A DNA stretch of 64,000 nt from Gallaecimonas pentaromativorans (GCF_003751625.1 NZ_RJUL01000010.1:64528-128527); one strand, 5' to 3'. Positions 17,295 through 27,586 are shown, counted from the stretch's first letter. The notes: a model not told the origin generated them from the sequence alone. Numbers and translations are program-made.

Positions 17295-17327
17295 AAAAAG
17301 CCGGCATCAGCCGGCTTTTTCTTTTTT
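17293..17327. terminator. Bidirectional terminator between the hmu operon and efp
   Basis: AAAAAAAGCCGGC-ATCA-GCCGGCTTTTTC with further T-run lies between convergent genes. The A-run/T-run symmetry lets it serve both the hmu operon and efp. Confidence 0.92.
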
Positions 17328-17333
17328 GGTCAA

Positions 17334-17900
17334 TTACTTGACGCGAGAGACGTACTCGCCAGAGCGGGTATCAACCTTAACCACTTCGCCAATCTGTACG
17401 AACAGCGGCACTTTGACTACGGCGCCGGTGGTGAGGGTGGCAGGCTTGCCGCCGGTACCGGCGGTGTCACCTTTGAGGCCTGGGTCGGTCTCGGTGATTT
17501 CCAGCTCAACGAAGTTGGGCGGGGTCACGGCGATAGGGGCGCCGTTCCACAGGGTCAGGGTGCAGACGTTCTGCTCAACCAGCCACTTGGCGCTGTCGCC
17601 CACGGCTTTGGCGTCGGCGGCCAGCTGCTCGAAGGTCTCGTTGTTCATGAAGTGGTAGAACTCGCCGTCGTTGTAGAGGTAGGCCAGTTCCATGTCCATG
17701 ACATCGGCGCCTTCAACGGTTTCACCGGATTTGAAGGTCTTTTCCAGAGTCTTGCCGGAGATCAGCTTCTTGATGCGTACGCGGTTAAAGGCTTGGCCTT
17801 TACCGGGTTTGACCAGCTCGTTATCGATGATGTTGCAGGGCTCACCGTCCTGCATGATTTTGAGACCGGCCTTGAATTCGTTGGTACTATAGGACGCCAT
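17334..17900 (-). CDS. efp: Elongation factor P
   Basis: 188 aa, exactly the E. coli length. EF-P relieves ribosome stalling at polyproline stretches. The three-domain protein carries the modification loop VKPGKGQAF with Lys34, the residue that EpmA/EpmB beta-lysylate, and EpmB is encoded next door. The start at 17900 (MASYSTNEF) matches the family; a longer frame upstream would run into epmB's leader. Divergent from epmB with 35 nt between starts. Confidence 0.98.
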   Translation of the reverse strand: MASYSTNEFKAGLKIMQDGEPCNIIDNELVKPGKGQAFNRVRIKKLISGKTLEKTFKSGETVEGADVMDMELAYLYNDGEFYHFMNNETFEQLAADAKAVGDSAKWLVEQNVCTLTLWNGAPIAVTPPNFVELEITETDPGLKGDTAGTGGKPATLTTGAVVKVPLFVQIGEVVKVDTRSGEYVSRVK

Positions 17901-17935
17901 TTTTGCCTCTTGTACAATCTGTTGTCGCGAACATA

Positions 17936-18955
17936 ATGCCGCAAATAATAACCGCAAAAGCCCCAATGTGGGAGCTTTGCTGGCGTGATGAGCTCAAAGC
18001 CGCCATTTCCGACCCTAAAGTGCTGCTCGAAGCCCTCGGTTTGCCCCTGCAAAACCGTGAGCACGACCTGGCTGCCCGGCGCCTTTTTGCGCTGCGGGTG
18101 CCCCGGCCCTTCCTGGCCTTGATGGAAAAAGGCAACGCCCAAGATCCCCTGCTCAGACAGGTGATGACAGACCAGGCTGAGTTTACCGACGCCCAGGGGT
18201 TTTCTACCGATCCCTTAGGCGAGCAGGACGCCGCTGTGCCGGGCCTGCTGCACAAATACCAAAGCCGGGTACTGTTTATCTTAAAAGGCGGCTGCGCCGT
18301 CAATTGCCGCTATTGTTTTCGCCGCCACTTTCCCTACCAGGACAACCCCGGCAACAAGGCCAGTTGGCAGCAAGCCCTGGACTACATCGCTTCGCGCCCC
18401 GAAATCGAAGAGGTGATCCTCTCCGGCGGCGATCCGCTGATGGCCAAAGACGACGAGCTGGCCTGGCTGATTGAGCGGCTCAACGGCATCAAGCACCTGA
18501 AACTACTGCGTATTCACAGCCGGCTGCCGGTAGTGATCCCCAGTCGTATCGACCAGTCCTTCCTCGATACCCTGGCCCAAAGCGCGCTGCCAGTGACCCT
18601 GGTGCTGCACATCAACCACGGCAACGAGATTGGCGAAGACCTGGTAAAAGCCTGCGCAGCTCTTCGCGCCGCCAATGTCACGCTGCTTAACCAAAGCGTG
18701 CTGCTGGCCGGCATCAACGACGCCGCCGAGGTGCTGGTGGCGCTGTCGCACCGGCTTTTTGCCGCCGGCATCTTGCCCTATTACCTGCATGTGCTGGACA
18801 AGGTGCAGGGCGCCGCCCATTTTCTGGTGGACGACGAGCGCGCCCGCGCTATCATGCGCCAGCTCAACGCCCGCCTTTCCGGTTACCTAGTGCCACGCCT
18901 GGCCCGGGAAGAAGCCGGCAAGCCCGGCAAAACCCTGATGGATTTAAAGCTATGA
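17936..18955 (+). CDS. epmB: EF-P beta-lysylation protein EpmB (lysine 2,3-aminomutase)
   Basis: 339 aa (E. coli 342). Radical SAM enzyme that converts L-alpha-lysine to beta-lysine for EF-P modification. The [4Fe-4S] motif CAVNCRYC is at Cys120, Cys124, Cys127, followed by FRRHFPY and the [10 protein letters not shown] segment, and the PLP-binding region is near residues 320-330. Start at 17936 (MPQIITAKA) gives the family length; an upstream in-frame ATG at 17903 falls in the efp leader. Overlaps the next gene by 4 nt. EpmA is not in the window. Confidence 0.95.
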   Translation: MPQIITAKAPMWELCWRDELKAAISDPKVLLEALGLPLQNREHDLAARRLFALRVPRPFLALMEKGNAQDPLLRQVMTDQAEFTDAQGFSTDPLGEQDAAVPGLLHKYQSRVLFILKGGCAVNCRYCFRRHFPYQDNPGNKASWQQALDYIASRPEIEEVILSGGDPLMAKDDELAWLIERLNGIKHLKLLRIHSRLPVVIPSRIDQSFLDTLAQSALPVTLVLHINHGNEIGEDLVKACAALRAANVTLLNQSVLLAGINDAAEVLVALSHRLFAAGILPYYLHVLDKVQGAAHFLVDDERARAIMRQLNARLSGYLVPRLAREEAGKPGKTLMDLKL

Positions 18956-19269
18956 ACGACACCCAACGCCAAGCCCTGCTCGGCCACCTGAAAAACAGCC
19001 TCAAGGCCGCCTATCAGCAGGCCCTGGATGCCGACGCCAAACTGGCGGCCCTGGCCAGTGAAAACCTGGCCCAGTTCGAGTCGGTGCTAAAGCCCGGCAC
19101 CGGCTTTACCGTCGAAGCAGTGCGTTTTAAGCCTTATGTTGAAGAGCTGGGCCAGGATCTGCTGGCCCTGGAGCAAAGCACGGATTTTGGCAGCGACTTG
19201 GAAAAGGTCACCCGCAAGCTGCAGCTGCTTTTAAAAACCCTCTCTCGATTCAAAAACTTAGAGCTGTAA
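18952..19269 (+). CDS. Small helical protein of unknown function, coupled to epmB
   Basis: 105 aa, mostly amphipathic helix with heptad-like Leu/Ala spacing, no cysteines, no signal peptide and no membrane segment. I do not recognise a family. The ATGA overlap with epmB (18952-18955) means it is translated with epmB, so a link to EF-P modification or simple co-expression is possible but only inference. Good coding bias and start context make it a real gene. Confidence 0.75.
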   Translation: MNDTQRQALLGHLKNSLKAAYQQALDADAKLAALASENLAQFESVLKPGTGFTVEAVRFKPYVEELGQDLLALEQSTDFGSDLEKVTRKLQLLLKTLSRFKNLEL

Positions 19270-19330
19270 ACTCCCCTATCTTCGGGCCTGCTGTGGTATA
19301 TCTAAGGCAGGCCCTCAATCACCAGCAGAC

Positions 19331-20326
19331 ATGAGCAGAAAACCCAACCTCAAGGACGTGGCCAAGGTTGCCGGGGTCAGCGCCATTACGGTATCCCGGG
19401 CGCTGTCCGACCCGGACAAGGTGTCAGAAAAACTGCGTGCCAAAGTGGAGATGGCGGTCAGGCAGACCGGCTATATCCGCAACCAGGCCGCCAGTGCCCT
19501 GGCCTCCTCACGCTCCGGGGTGATTGGGGTGATCATCCCGTCCTTATCCAACATCGTGTTCAACGAGGTGCTGGCCGGCATCTACGAGATGGCCCAGCCG
19601 AGCAAGTTGCAGGTGCTGCTGGGGGATTGCCACTACTCGCCTTTGGAAGAAGAAAAGCTGCTGGCCACCTTGCTCAGCCAGTCTCCCGAAGGGCTTATCC
19701 TCACCGGCACCGACCAAACCGACCATGCCCGGCGTTTGCTGCAAAATGCCGAGATCCCCATAGTGCAGATCATGGAGCTGACCGACAGCCCCATCGACAT
19801 GAACGTGGGGTTCTCCCACTTCCAGGCCGGTTTTGACATGACCCGCTACCTGCTGGCCAAGGGCTACCGGCGCGTCGCCTTTTTAGGGGCCCGCATGGAC
19901 CCGCGCACCCAGCAGCGCCTGGCCGGCTTTTCCCAGGCCATGGCCGATGCCGGCCTTGAGCCGCTGGTACAAAGCACGCCTCAGGCGTCGTCTATCAAAC
20001 TGGGGGGGCAATTGCTGCGCTCGGCGCTGTCGGGCAACCAGGGCCAGCTCGATGCAGTGTTCTGCTGCAACGACGATTTAGCCCTTGGCGCCCTCTTTGA
20101 GGCGCGGCGCATGAACATCAATGTGCCAGGGCAGCTCGCCATCTGCGGCTTTAACGACCTGGAAGCCTCGGCCCTGGTAGAGCCTGCCATCACCTCCGTG
20201 GCCGTCTCCCGTTTCGAGATGGGCAAAACGGCGGTGCAGATGCTGCTCAAACCCGAGCAGTATCGCCATCAGGGCGGCGGCATCATCGACCTTGGCTTTA
20301 ACATCGTTGGCCGCGCCTCGGCCTGA
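19331..20326 (+). CDS. LacI-family repressor, GntR (gluconate) type
   Basis: 331 aa, the length of E. coli GntR. N-terminal helix-turn-helix and hinge helix (LKDVAKVAGVSAITVSRALS, residues 6-25; the hinge has AASALASSRSG near 56) are followed by a periplasmic-binding-like effector domain. The whole sequence reads as GntR/GntH-type. Beside gluconokinase and a GH94 phosphorylase, the inducer is probably gluconate or a glucosyl-gluconate. Likely targets are the palindromes at 22937-22950 and 23160-23173. Own promoter assumed in the 61-nt gap upstream. Confidence 0.88.
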   Translation: MSRKPNLKDVAKVAGVSAITVSRALSDPDKVSEKLRAKVEMAVRQTGYIRNQAASALASSRSGVIGVIIPSLSNIVFNEVLAGIYEMAQPSKLQVLLGDCHYSPLEEEKLLATLLSQSPEGLILTGTDQTDHARRLLQNAEIPIVQIMELTDSPIDMNVGFSHFQAGFDMTRYLLAKGYRRVAFLGARMDPRTQQRLAGFSQAMADAGLEPLVQSTPQASSIKLGGQLLRSALSGNQGQLDAVFCCNDDLALGALFEARRMNINVPGQLAICGFNDLEASALVEPAITSVAVSRFEMGKTAVQMLLKPEQYRHQGGGIIDLGFNIVGRASA

Positions 20327-20341
20327 CCCTTTCTTCGCCCC

Positions 20342-20367
20342 AAAAAAAAGTGCGCCGAAGCGCACTG
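20342..20367 (-). terminator. Terminator of the TonB receptor gene at 20392
   Basis: On the minus strand AGTGCGC-TTCG-GCGCACT is followed by eight T residues, 25 nt downstream of the receptor stop codon. The UUCG-type tetraloop makes it a strong hairpin. On the plus strand the T-run is poor, so it mainly serves the receptor. Confidence 0.88.
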
Positions 20368-20391
20368 TTAACAAGCCTGCTGGGGGCAGCC

Positions 20392-22839
20392 TTAGAATCG
20401 CACCTTGAGTTTGGCGCCAAATTGACGGGGGTTTTGCCACATGAAATTGGGCACATCGTCGTTGAAGTTGCGGCCCTGATCGCTCTTGATCTTCTTGTCG
20501 GTCAGGTTGTCTATGTAGAACTCCAGGTTCCAGTTACCCGAGGCCGGCTCGTAAATGACGCTGGTGTCCCACTTGGCGTAGGCGTCCTGGCGGTCGATGT
20601 CGGCAAAGTAGGGTTCGTTCTTGAAGCCTTCGGGGCGGTCGCCACGGTTGGCCGGATCAAACCAGATCTCGGAGCTGTAGGTCAGGCGCACTCTGGGGCG
20701 CAGCGAGGCGCCGTTTTTCAGGTAAAAGTAGTGTTGATATTCCAAGGTGGCGGCAAAGTCCGGGGCGTTGACCAGGTGGTTGCCGCTGAAATCCAGCAGG
20801 TTGGGGAGGTTGGGGTTGCCGGCGGAGGGGTTAAAGGCAGTGCCGTCGGCCCCGTACTTGGAATCGGTGGTTTTAAAGTCGTCGTAGGTGGCGTCCAGCA
20901 CCGAGATTGAGCCGGTGAACTTGCCGTTTTCACCTACCAGCCATTTGCTCTCCACTTCCATACCGTTGATGGTGGCCTTACCGGCGTTGGTTTTACGCAG
21001 CAAGTCGGCGCCGGTGGGGCTGGTGACGTTGGAGGTGACCTGCAAATCCTTGTAGCGGGTGGAGAACAGGGTCACGAACAGCTGCATGCGGCTGTCGAGG
21101 AAATCCCCCTTCATGCCCAGCTCATAGCTGGTGTTGGTCTCCGGGGCCACGTAGGCGGCGGTCTGGTTGTGCTCGTCGTTGTTGGCCTTGATGATGGCGT
21201 CCAGATCGCTCTGGGTAAAAGGCCCGGTGCCGTTGTAATGGCCGCCGTCCTGCAAGGTGCCGGATTTAAAGCCGGTGGCCACCGAGGCGTAGAACATCAC
21301 GTCGCTGGAAAAATCCCACTCGATACGGCCAAGGCCGGTGGTTTTGTCCCATTTGGGGCTGGCGTCGTTGTAGGTGTCGACCCAGCACTGGCCCGGCGCG
21401 GTGGTGTTTTTGTTGGGCGCCAGGCCCCCCAGCAGGCCGCCGTCGTCATAAGGCGCGGTGTTGGGCTCCAGGGGCGCGGTGGTGCGCACTTCTTGCGGGC
21501 ACATGATGTTGCGGCCGCCGCGATCCCAGCGTTTGTCCTCGGTGTAGCGGGCGCCAAGGGTGACCCGCCAGTCGTCGGTCAGCGAGTAGGTGCCCTGGGC
21601 GTAGAGGCTGTTGGACTCCAGGCCGCGGTCCGGCTGGCGATAGGTGCCGTAGAGGTTGGGGTTGTTGCCGGTGCCGCCGTCCCAGTCGTTGTCGGGGTGG
21701 ACGATATCGAAGATAACGTCGTTGTTTTCCTTGAAGTAGAAGTAGCCCACCGTCCATTGCAGCCGTGAGTCGTCGGCGTTTTGCAGTTGCAGCTCGTGCT
21801 GCACCGCCTTGTGGCCGCAATCGACGCAGCCGCCCCACTCAAAATTGCCGGGGCGCCAGCTTCTGTCCCAGGTGGAGACCCGAGACGACTTGGTGTAGCC
21901 GCCGATATAAGAGGCGGTAATGCCGCCATCGAAGTGGTAGTCGAGGCGGGTGCGGTAGCTGTCGACGTTGTAGTCGTTGTAACCGGGCACTTGAATGTAG
22001 GCGCTGGGGTGGGAGCCGCCCTGGCGGGTGGGAATTTGGCCGCTGCCCTGATCGATGAAGTTCTCGTAAGAGAGGAACCAGCTCAGCTTGTCGCTGGGCA
22101 CATAAAGGGAACTCAAGCGCACCGCTTTCATGTCGGTGGAGCCGTATTTGTCGCCGATAACCGAGCCCGGAGTGGGGTTGACGTTGCCATCGGCGGTGTC
22201 GGTGGCCACCGCCACCCGCACCGCCCAGTCGTCGGCCAGGGGCATGTTGACCATGCCACGGGTGGTGCGCTTGTTGTAGTTGCCAATGCCCAGTTCCAGA
22301 TAGGCATCAAAGCCGTCCAGACGCGGCTTGGCGGTATGCAGGTTCACCACGCCGCCGGTGGCGTTGCGGCCAAAGAGGGTGCCTTGGGGACCGCGCAAAA
22401 TCTCGGCGCTCTCCAAATCGAACATCAGGGTAGAGGCACCCTGGGAGCGGGCCGAGTAGACACCGTCAACGTGAAAGGCCACCGCCGGGTCGCCGCTTTC
22501 GGTTTGGTCGGACGAACCAATACCGCGGATATAGACCATGGGCGTGTTCTGAGAACCGTTCTGGGAGATGTGCAGGCTGGGCACCATGCCTTGCAGATCA
22601 GACAGTTGCTGGACGTGGTTGTCGTCCAGGGCGTCCTGGCTGAACGCCGACACCGCCACCGGCGTGGAGCGCAGGCTGGTCACCCGCCGGGTGGCGGTCA
22701 CTTCGATGGTTTCAATTTCCTGGCTGGCGGCTTTGGCCTTGGGCTGCTCGTCTGCGGCCATGGCCGGGGTCAACCCCTGTAAGGCGGCCATGACGCTGGC
22801 GGCCAGAAAACCCAACTTCTTCGCGTTGATGCTGTTCAC
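20392..22839 (-). CDS. TonB-dependent receptor of the sugar-acid locus
   Basis: 815 aa with signal peptide (cleavage after about residue 29, AMA). A TonB box-like ETIEVTATR is near residues 44-52, then the plug with YIRGIGSSDQ and EILRGPQGTLFGRNATGG, then a long barrel ending in KVRF. The GTG start at 22839 is chosen because AAGGAAAGG lies at proper spacing; an upstream in-frame ATG at 22854 lacks a good site. Its plug resembles outer-membrane receptors for plant-derived compounds or siderophores. Location opposite the gntK operon and a shared operator-like palindrome suggest it imports the oligosaccharide acid. Confidence 0.85.
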   Translation of the reverse strand: MNSINAKKLGFLAASVMAALQGLTPAMAADEQPKAKAASQEIETIEVTATRRVTSLRSTPVAVSAFSQDALDDNHVQQLSDLQGMVPSLHISQNGSQNTPMVYIRGIGSSDQTESGDPAVAFHVDGVYSARSQGASTLMFDLESAEILRGPQGTLFGRNATGGVVNLHTAKPRLDGFDAYLELGIGNYNKRTTRGMVNMPLADDWAVRVAVATDTADGNVNPTPGSVIGDKYGSTDMKAVRLSSLYVPSDKLSWFLSYENFIDQGSGQIPTRQGGSHPSAYIQVPGYNDYNVDSYRTRLDYHFDGGITASYIGGYTKSSRVSTWDRSWRPGNFEWGGCVDCGHKAVQHELQLQNADDSRLQWTVGYFYFKENNDVIFDIVHPDNDWDGGTGNNPNLYGTYRQPDRGLESNSLYAQGTYSLTDDWRVTLGARYTEDKRWDRGGRNIMCPQEVRTTAPLEPNTAPYDDGGLLGGLAPNKNTTAPGQCWVDTYNDASPKWDKTTGLGRIEWDFSSDVMFYASVATGFKSGTLQDGGHYNGTGPFTQSDLDAIIKANNDEHNQTAAYVAPETNTSYELGMKGDFLDSRMQLFVTLFSTRYKDLQVTSNVTSPTGADLLRKTNAGKATINGMEVESKWLVGENGKFTGSISVLDATYDDFKTTDSKYGADGTAFNPSAGNPNLPNLLDFSGNHLVNAPDFAATLEYQHYFYLKNGASLRPRVRLTYSSEIWFDPANRGDRPEGFKNEPYFADIDRQDAYAKWDTSVIYEPASGNWNLEFYIDNLTDKKIKSDQGRNFNDDVPNFMWQNPRQFGAKLKVRF

Positions 22840-22936
22840 TCGCCTTTCCTTCATTGTTATTCGCTTCGCTGCTGCTGATACCCGGCCCACGGCCGGTACG
22901 TTCCGCCGCTTCGCTCCCCTGGCGTTTGATTGCAAA

Positions 22937-22950
22937 TGTTAGCGCAATCA
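22937..22950. promoter_or_regulatory. Candidate LacI-family operator, receptor side
   Basis: TGTTAGCGCAATCA differs at two of 14 positions from the perfect palindrome at 23160-23173 and keeps the central CG step typical of LacI-family operators. It lies 97 nt upstream of the TonB receptor start. Confidence 0.55.
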
Positions 22951-23159
22951 TAAGCTGACGTTGACGTAAGACTCTAGTTACCAGCCGTTAGCGATGTCAA
23001 GGAAAAGTAACAAAGGTTTTTCAATCAAGGCAGCAGTATGCAAAGGGTAACGTGCCCGAAATAACAGGCGTGGCGCCCATAACAACAGGCCCCAGCGCAT
23101 GACTGGGCGACATCAGGGATGACAGCGCACCGGCAACATGACCATTGCGTCAACGTTAA

Positions 23160-23173
23160 TGATTGCGCAATCA
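23160..23173. promoter_or_regulatory. Candidate LacI-family operator, gntK side
   Basis: TGATTGCGCAATCA is a perfect 14-nt palindrome with a central CG, 56 nt upstream of gntK. The divergent region 22840-23229 (390 nt) contains no other gene; I see these two sites and no clear consensus promoter hexamers. Confidence 0.6.
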
Positions 23174-23229
23174 CAAATGACGATGCTAGGCTGTCAAACA
23201 GTTCGACAAGCCGGAGTCAGCGACAGGCA

Positions 23230-23748
23230 ATGGAGCAACAACAAAAACGGGATCTGGTGGTGATGGGGGTGGCCGGCAGCGGCAAAACTACCCTGGCCCA
23301 ATACCTTAGCCAGGCGCTGGGATACCACTATCTGGAAGGGGACGATTTTCACAGCCCCGAAGGCAAGGCGCTGATGGCCAGCGGCCAGCCCTTGAGCAGC
23401 AGCCTGCGCGAGCGCTGGGTAGAAACCTTATGCCAGCAGCTTGGCCAGCATCGGCTTGCCGGCCAGCCGGTGGTGCTGAGCTATTCGGGCCTTATCGCCC
23501 GCCACCGCCAGCAGATCCGCCAAGCCGGCAACCGGCCGCTCTTTATTTACCTTTGTGGCGACCGCGCCCTGCTGCTGCGCCGCCTTGAGCAGCGCCAGGG
23601 CCACTTCATGCCGCCGTCGCAGCTCGACAATCAGCTCAGCACCATGGAGCCGCCCTCCGGCGAGGCCGATGTGCTGACCCTGGCCCTCGATTGCCCGCCA
23701 GCCGAGGTGCTGACGCAGGTGCTTGCTCAGCTGCGCCAGGGGCAATAG
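23230..23748 (+). CDS. gntK: Gluconokinase
   Basis: 172 aa (E. coli GntK 175). Phosphorylates D-gluconate to 6-phosphogluconate using ATP. P-loop GVAGSGKTT at residues 14-22, the substrate motif EGDDFHSPEGKALMASGQPL near 37-56, and the lid region with GHFMPPSQLDNQL near 127-139. Start at 23230 (MEQQQKRDLVV) gives the family length; an open frame 37 codons longer runs through the operator region and is rejected. First gene of a four-gene operon with the symporter, GH94 and oxidoreductase. Confidence 0.94.
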   Translation: MEQQQKRDLVVMGVAGSGKTTLAQYLSQALGYHYLEGDDFHSPEGKALMASGQPLSSSLRERWVETLCQQLGQHRLAGQPVVLSYSGLIARHRQQIRQAGNRPLFIYLCGDRALLLRRLEQRQGHFMPPSQLDNQLSTMEPPSGEADVLTLALDCPPAEVLTQVLAQLRQGQ

Positions 23749-23778
23749 GGTAGCCGGGACAACCAACAGGAAAACACC

Positions 23779-25185
23779 ATGGCAGATAACAATGCAGCAC
23801 GCCCCATGGGTTTTGGCGAAAAGGTAGGTTATGGCCTGGGGGACATGGGCTTTAACTTTTACTGGGCCAACATCTCCGCCTTTTTGATGATCTTCTACAC
23901 CGACGTGTTTGGCATTACCGCCGCTGCCGCCGGCACCATGATGCTCGTCACCAAGATAGTGGACGCCTTTACCGACCCGGTAATGGGCGCCATTGCCGAT
24001 CGCACCCAAAGCCGGTTCGGTAAATTCCGGCCTTATCTGTTGTGGCTGGCGTTGCCCATGGCCGGCGCCGGGGTACTGACCTACAGCACCCCCGACCTTG
24101 GCGACACCGGCAAGCTGGTGTGGGCCTACGGCACCTATACCCTGATGATGCTGGTCTACACCATCATCAACATCCCCTACTCGGCGCTGTCCGGGGTGAT
24201 GACCGCCAATAGCCAAGACCGCACCACCCTGATTAGCTTTCGCTTTATCGGCGGCTTCTCCGGCGGCATTTTGGTGACTTATCTGACCCCCAAACTGGTG
24301 GCCTGGCTGGGGGCCGGTGACTCCAAACTCGGCTGGCAATTGACCATGGCGGTGTTTGGCATTGCCGCCGCGTGCCTGTTTCTGGTGACCTTCGCCAGCA
24401 CCCGCGAGCGCATCCAGCCCATTCGCCGTGAGGCCAATTCGGTGCTTGGGGATCTTAACGATCTCAAGGGCAACAAGCCCTGGCTGGTGCTGTTTAGCCT
24501 GGCGCTGATCATCATGATCACCATCACCATGCGCGCCAGCACCCTGGTCTACTACCTCAAGTACTACGTGGGCCAGCCCGAGCTGACCGGCGAGTTTTTA
24601 TCGAGCTACATGCTGGCCCTGGCCCTGGGCGCCGCTGCCACGCCGCTGCTGACCCGGCTGATGGACAAGAAAAAGCTGATGATGCTGCTGATGAGCCTGG
24701 CCGGGGCGCTGTCCATCGCGTTTTTCTTCCTGCCCAAGGACGCAGTGGGCTGGATGTTTGCCCTCAATATCGCCATCGGCCTGACCCTGGGGCCCAAATC
24801 GCCCCTGGCCTTTTCCATGTACGCCGACACCGCCGATTACAACGAGTGGCGCACCGGCCGCCGCGCCACCGCCATGACCTTCTCCGCCGCCACCTTCTCG
24901 CAAAAACTGGGCGGCGCCATGGCCTCGGCCTTGATTGGCTGGGTGCTGGCGTCCATCGGTTATGTGGCCAACAGCGCCCAAAGCGGCGCCGCCCAGCTCG
25001 GCATCGTGCTGCTGATGTCGGTGATCCCCGGGGCCTTTGCCCTGCTGGCGGCCTTGGTGATGCGCTTTTATCCCCTGGATAACCAAACCCTGGCCAAGGT
25101 GCACCGCGAGTTGGCCCAGCGCCAGCGCGAGCCTCAAGGCCACCCGGACCAAACTGCCAAGGCGCTACGCACCGCCTCGGCCTGA
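23779..25185 (+). CDS. GPH-family (MelB-like) sugar:cation symporter
   Basis: 468 aa with twelve predicted membrane helices. The start GFGEKVGYGLGDMGFNFYW (residues 11-29), the cation-site region FYTDVFGI and the loop motif DPVMGAIADRTQSRFGKFRPY (about 66-86) are characteristic of the glycoside-pentoside-hexuronide family. It moves a sugar or sugar acid across the inner membrane with a cation. Lying between gntK and a GH94 phosphorylase, its likely substrate is the intact disaccharide acid used by the phosphorylase (inference). AGGAAA precedes the ATG. Confidence 0.9.
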   Translation: MADNNAARPMGFGEKVGYGLGDMGFNFYWANISAFLMIFYTDVFGITAAAAGTMMLVTKIVDAFTDPVMGAIADRTQSRFGKFRPYLLWLALPMAGAGVLTYSTPDLGDTGKLVWAYGTYTLMMLVYTIINIPYSALSGVMTANSQDRTTLISFRFIGGFSGGILVTYLTPKLVAWLGAGDSKLGWQLTMAVFGIAAACLFLVTFASTRERIQPIRREANSVLGDLNDLKGNKPWLVLFSLALIIMITITMRASTLVYYLKYYVGQPELTGEFLSSYMLALALGAAATPLLTRLMDKKKLMMLLMSLAGALSIAFFFLPKDAVGWMFALNIAIGLTLGPKSPLAFSMYADTADYNEWRTGRRATAMTFSAATFSQKLGGAMASALIGWVLASIGYVANSAQSGAAQLGIVLLMSVIPGAFALLAALVMRFYPLDNQTLAKVHRELAQRQREPQGHPDQTAKALRTASA

Positions 25186-25222
25186 ATGATTAAGCGCCGC
25201 TGCGGCGGCCTGGAGTAAGCCC

Positions 25223-27586
25223 ATGATGGGACCCACAGACCAAGGCGCCAGCTACCGCCTGACCAGCCCCACCGCCATGCCCAAGGCCTCGGCCTTTTTA
25301 TGGAACCGGCGGATGATGATAAGCCTGACCTGCCGCGGCTTTGCCACCGCCCAGTTCATGCAGCCGGAGCCCGCCAAATACGCCCACGCCCCCAACCTTG
25401 AAGCCAAAACTTTCATGCAGCCCGAAAACCCCTACTACGCCCATCACCCGGGGCGTTTTGTCTATGTAAGGGACGATGCGGCAGGCGATATTTACTCCAT
25501 TCCCCATGAGCCGGTGCGCCGCCCCTGGGACGATTTTGCCTTTATCGCCGGGCAAAGCGAGGTGAGCTGGCGCCTTGGCCAGCCGGGGCTGGCCTTTGAG
25601 TGGGTGCTGAGCCTGAGCGAAGACGATCTGGTGGAGCTGTGGACCCTCAAGGTGCGCAACACCGGTACCGAGGCCCGCGCCCTGAGCCTTTATCCCTACT
25701 TCCCGGTGGGGTACATGTCCTGGATGAACCAGTCTGGGCAATACCACCCGGAGCTCGCCGCCATTATCTGCTCCTCGGTCACCCCTTATCAGAAGGTCGA
25801 GGATTACTTTAAAAACAAAGACTTCAAAGACAAGACCTGCCTGATAGCCGAGATCGCCCCCGACGCCTTTGAAGTGCGCCAGGAAGCCTTTGAAGGCGAA
25901 GGGGGGCTGATGCACCCGGATGCCCTTCGCGAAGAACACCTTGGCTGCAACGACGCCCGCTACGAGACCCCGGTATGCGCCATGCAATACCGCCTGACCC
26001 TGACCCCGGGGGAAGAGCGCAGCTACCGCTTCTTGTTCGGCCCGGCCTTTGACGAAGCCGAAGTGGCCGCGCTACGGGAGCGCTATTTCAGCCAGGACGG
26101 CTTTAGCCAAGCCACAGATGCCTACCGGCACTATGTGGCAAGTGGCCGGGGTAGCCTGCGCATCGAGACCCCAGATGCGGCGCTCGATAACTTCGTGAAC
26201 CACTGGCTGGACCGCCAAGTGTTCTACCACGGCGACGTGAATCGCCTCTCCACCGACCCCCAGACCCGCAACTATTTGCAAGACAACATGGGCATGGTTT
26301 ATTTGCAGCCGCAAAAAGCCAGGGCCGCCTTTCTAAAAGCCCTGAGCCAGCAGCACCGGGCCGGGGAAATGCCCGACGGCATCCTCTTGCACCCGGGGGC
26401 CGAGCTCAAATACATCAACCAGATCCCCCACTACGACCAGAATGTCTGGCTGCCGGTGTGCTTGAGCGCTTATCTCGACGAAACCGGCGACCGCGCCATC
26501 CTCGATGAGCGACTGCCCTATGGCGACAGCGACCAGCAGGCCACGGTGCTGGCCAAAATCAACCAGGCCATGGCCTGGCTTGAGCAAAACGTCGATGAGC
26601 GCGGCCTTTCTTATATCGCCCAGGGCGACTGGTGCGATCCCATGAACATGGTGGGTTATAAGGGCAAGGGGGTGTCTATCTGGCTGACCCTGGCTAGCGC
26701 CTACGCCATGAAGCTGTGGGCCGATATCTGCGAGGGCCACGGTGAGCCGGAGTTAGCTGCCCACCACCGCACGGTGGCCGAGCGCTTTAACGACGCAGCC
26801 AACCGCCACGGCTGGGACGGCCACTGGTATGGCCGCGGCATCAGCGACAACGGCCAGGCCTTTGGGGTGGCCAGCGACGAGGAAGGGCGCATCTTCTTAA
26901 ACCCCCAGAGCTGGGCCATGCTGAGTGGCGCCGCCAGCCCCGAGCAGCAGCAGAGCCTGATGGCAGCGGTCACCGAGCAACTTGAAACCCCTTATGGGGT
27001 GGCGATGCTGGCCCCGGCCTACACCCGCATGCACGAGCACATAGGCAGGGTGACCCAAAAGCACCCCGGCTCTGCCGAAAACGGCTCGGTGTATAACCAT
27101 GCCAGCGCCTTTTACGTGTACGCCCTTTATGAAGCGGGCCTGGCCGACAAGGGCTATACCCTGCTGCGCCAGATGCTGCCCTGCGATGACACCGCTCTTG
27201 CCCGCGGCCAGCTGCCGGTGTTTATCCCCAACTACTACCGGGGTGCCTACCGCCAATTCCCCCGCACCGCCGGCCGCTCCAGCCAGCTTTTTAACACCGG
27301 TACCATCCATTGGTTTTACCGCTGCCTGATCGATGGCCTGTTTGGCCTCAAAGGGGACGGCGACGCGCTGCGGGTCACCCCAAAACTCCCGGCCCATTGG
27401 CAAAGCGCCAAAGTGACCCGCCGCTTTCGCGGCGCCGAGCTTGAGGTTGAGATGCGGCGCGAACCTGGGGTGAGCGCCATCACCCTGGAGCTGGACGGTA
27501 AAGCCGTGGCTGGCCAGCGCCTAACCGGCTTAGAACCCGGTCGCCGATACCAATTGCGGGTAAGGCTGCCTGAGGCATCGGCATGA
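25223..27586 (+). CDS. GH94 phosphorylase, probable cellobionic acid phosphorylase
   Basis: 787 aa, no signal peptide. GH94 inverting disaccharide phosphorylase: N-terminal beta-sandwich (about 1-270), linker, (alpha/alpha)6 barrel (about 300-700) and C-terminal beta sheet. The catalytic region [11 protein letters not shown] is at residues 468-478, where cellobiose phosphorylases have DWNDC; the phosphate-loop region with [14 protein letters not shown] follows near 621-634. The gluconokinase neighbour suggests cellobionate + phosphate to glucose-1-phosphate + gluconate. Chitobiose, cellobiose and sophorose-type activities remain possible. GGAG sits 7 nt before the ATG. Confidence 0.85.
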   Translation: MMGPTDQGASYRLTSPTAMPKASAFLWNRRMMISLTCRGFATAQFMQPEPAKYAHAPNLEAKTFMQPENPYYAHHPGRFVYVRDDAAGDIYSIPHEPVRRPWDDFAFIAGQSEVSWRLGQPGLAFEWVLSLSEDDLVELWTLKVRNTGTEARALSLYPYFPVGYMSWMNQSGQYHPELAAIICSSVTPYQKVEDYFKNKDFKDKTCLIAEIAPDAFEVRQEAFEGEGGLMHPDALREEHLGCNDARYETPVCAMQYRLTLTPGEERSYRFLFGPAFDEAEVAALRERYFSQDGFSQATDAYRHYVASGRGSLRIETPDAALDNFVNHWLDRQVFYHGDVNRLSTDPQTRNYLQDNMGMVYLQPQKARAAFLKALSQQHRAGEMPDGILLHPGAELKYINQIPHYDQNVWLPVCLSAYLDETGDRAILDERLPYGDSDQQATVLAKINQAMAWLEQNVDERGLSYIAQGDWCDPMNMVGYKGKGVSIWLTLASAYAMKLWADICEGHGEPELAAHHRTVAERFNDAANRHGWDGHWYGRGISDNGQAFGVASDEEGRIFLNPQSWAMLSGAASPEQQQSLMAAVTEQLETPYGVAMLAPAYTRMHEHIGRVTQKHPGSAENGSVYNHASAFYVYALYEAGLADKGYTLLRQMLPCDDTALARGQLPVFIPNYYRGAYRQFPRTAGRSSQLFNTGTIHWFYRCLIDGLFGLKGDGDALRVTPKLPAHWQSAKVTRRFRGAELEVEMRREPGVSAITLELDGKAVAGQRLTGLEPGRRYQLRVRLPEASA

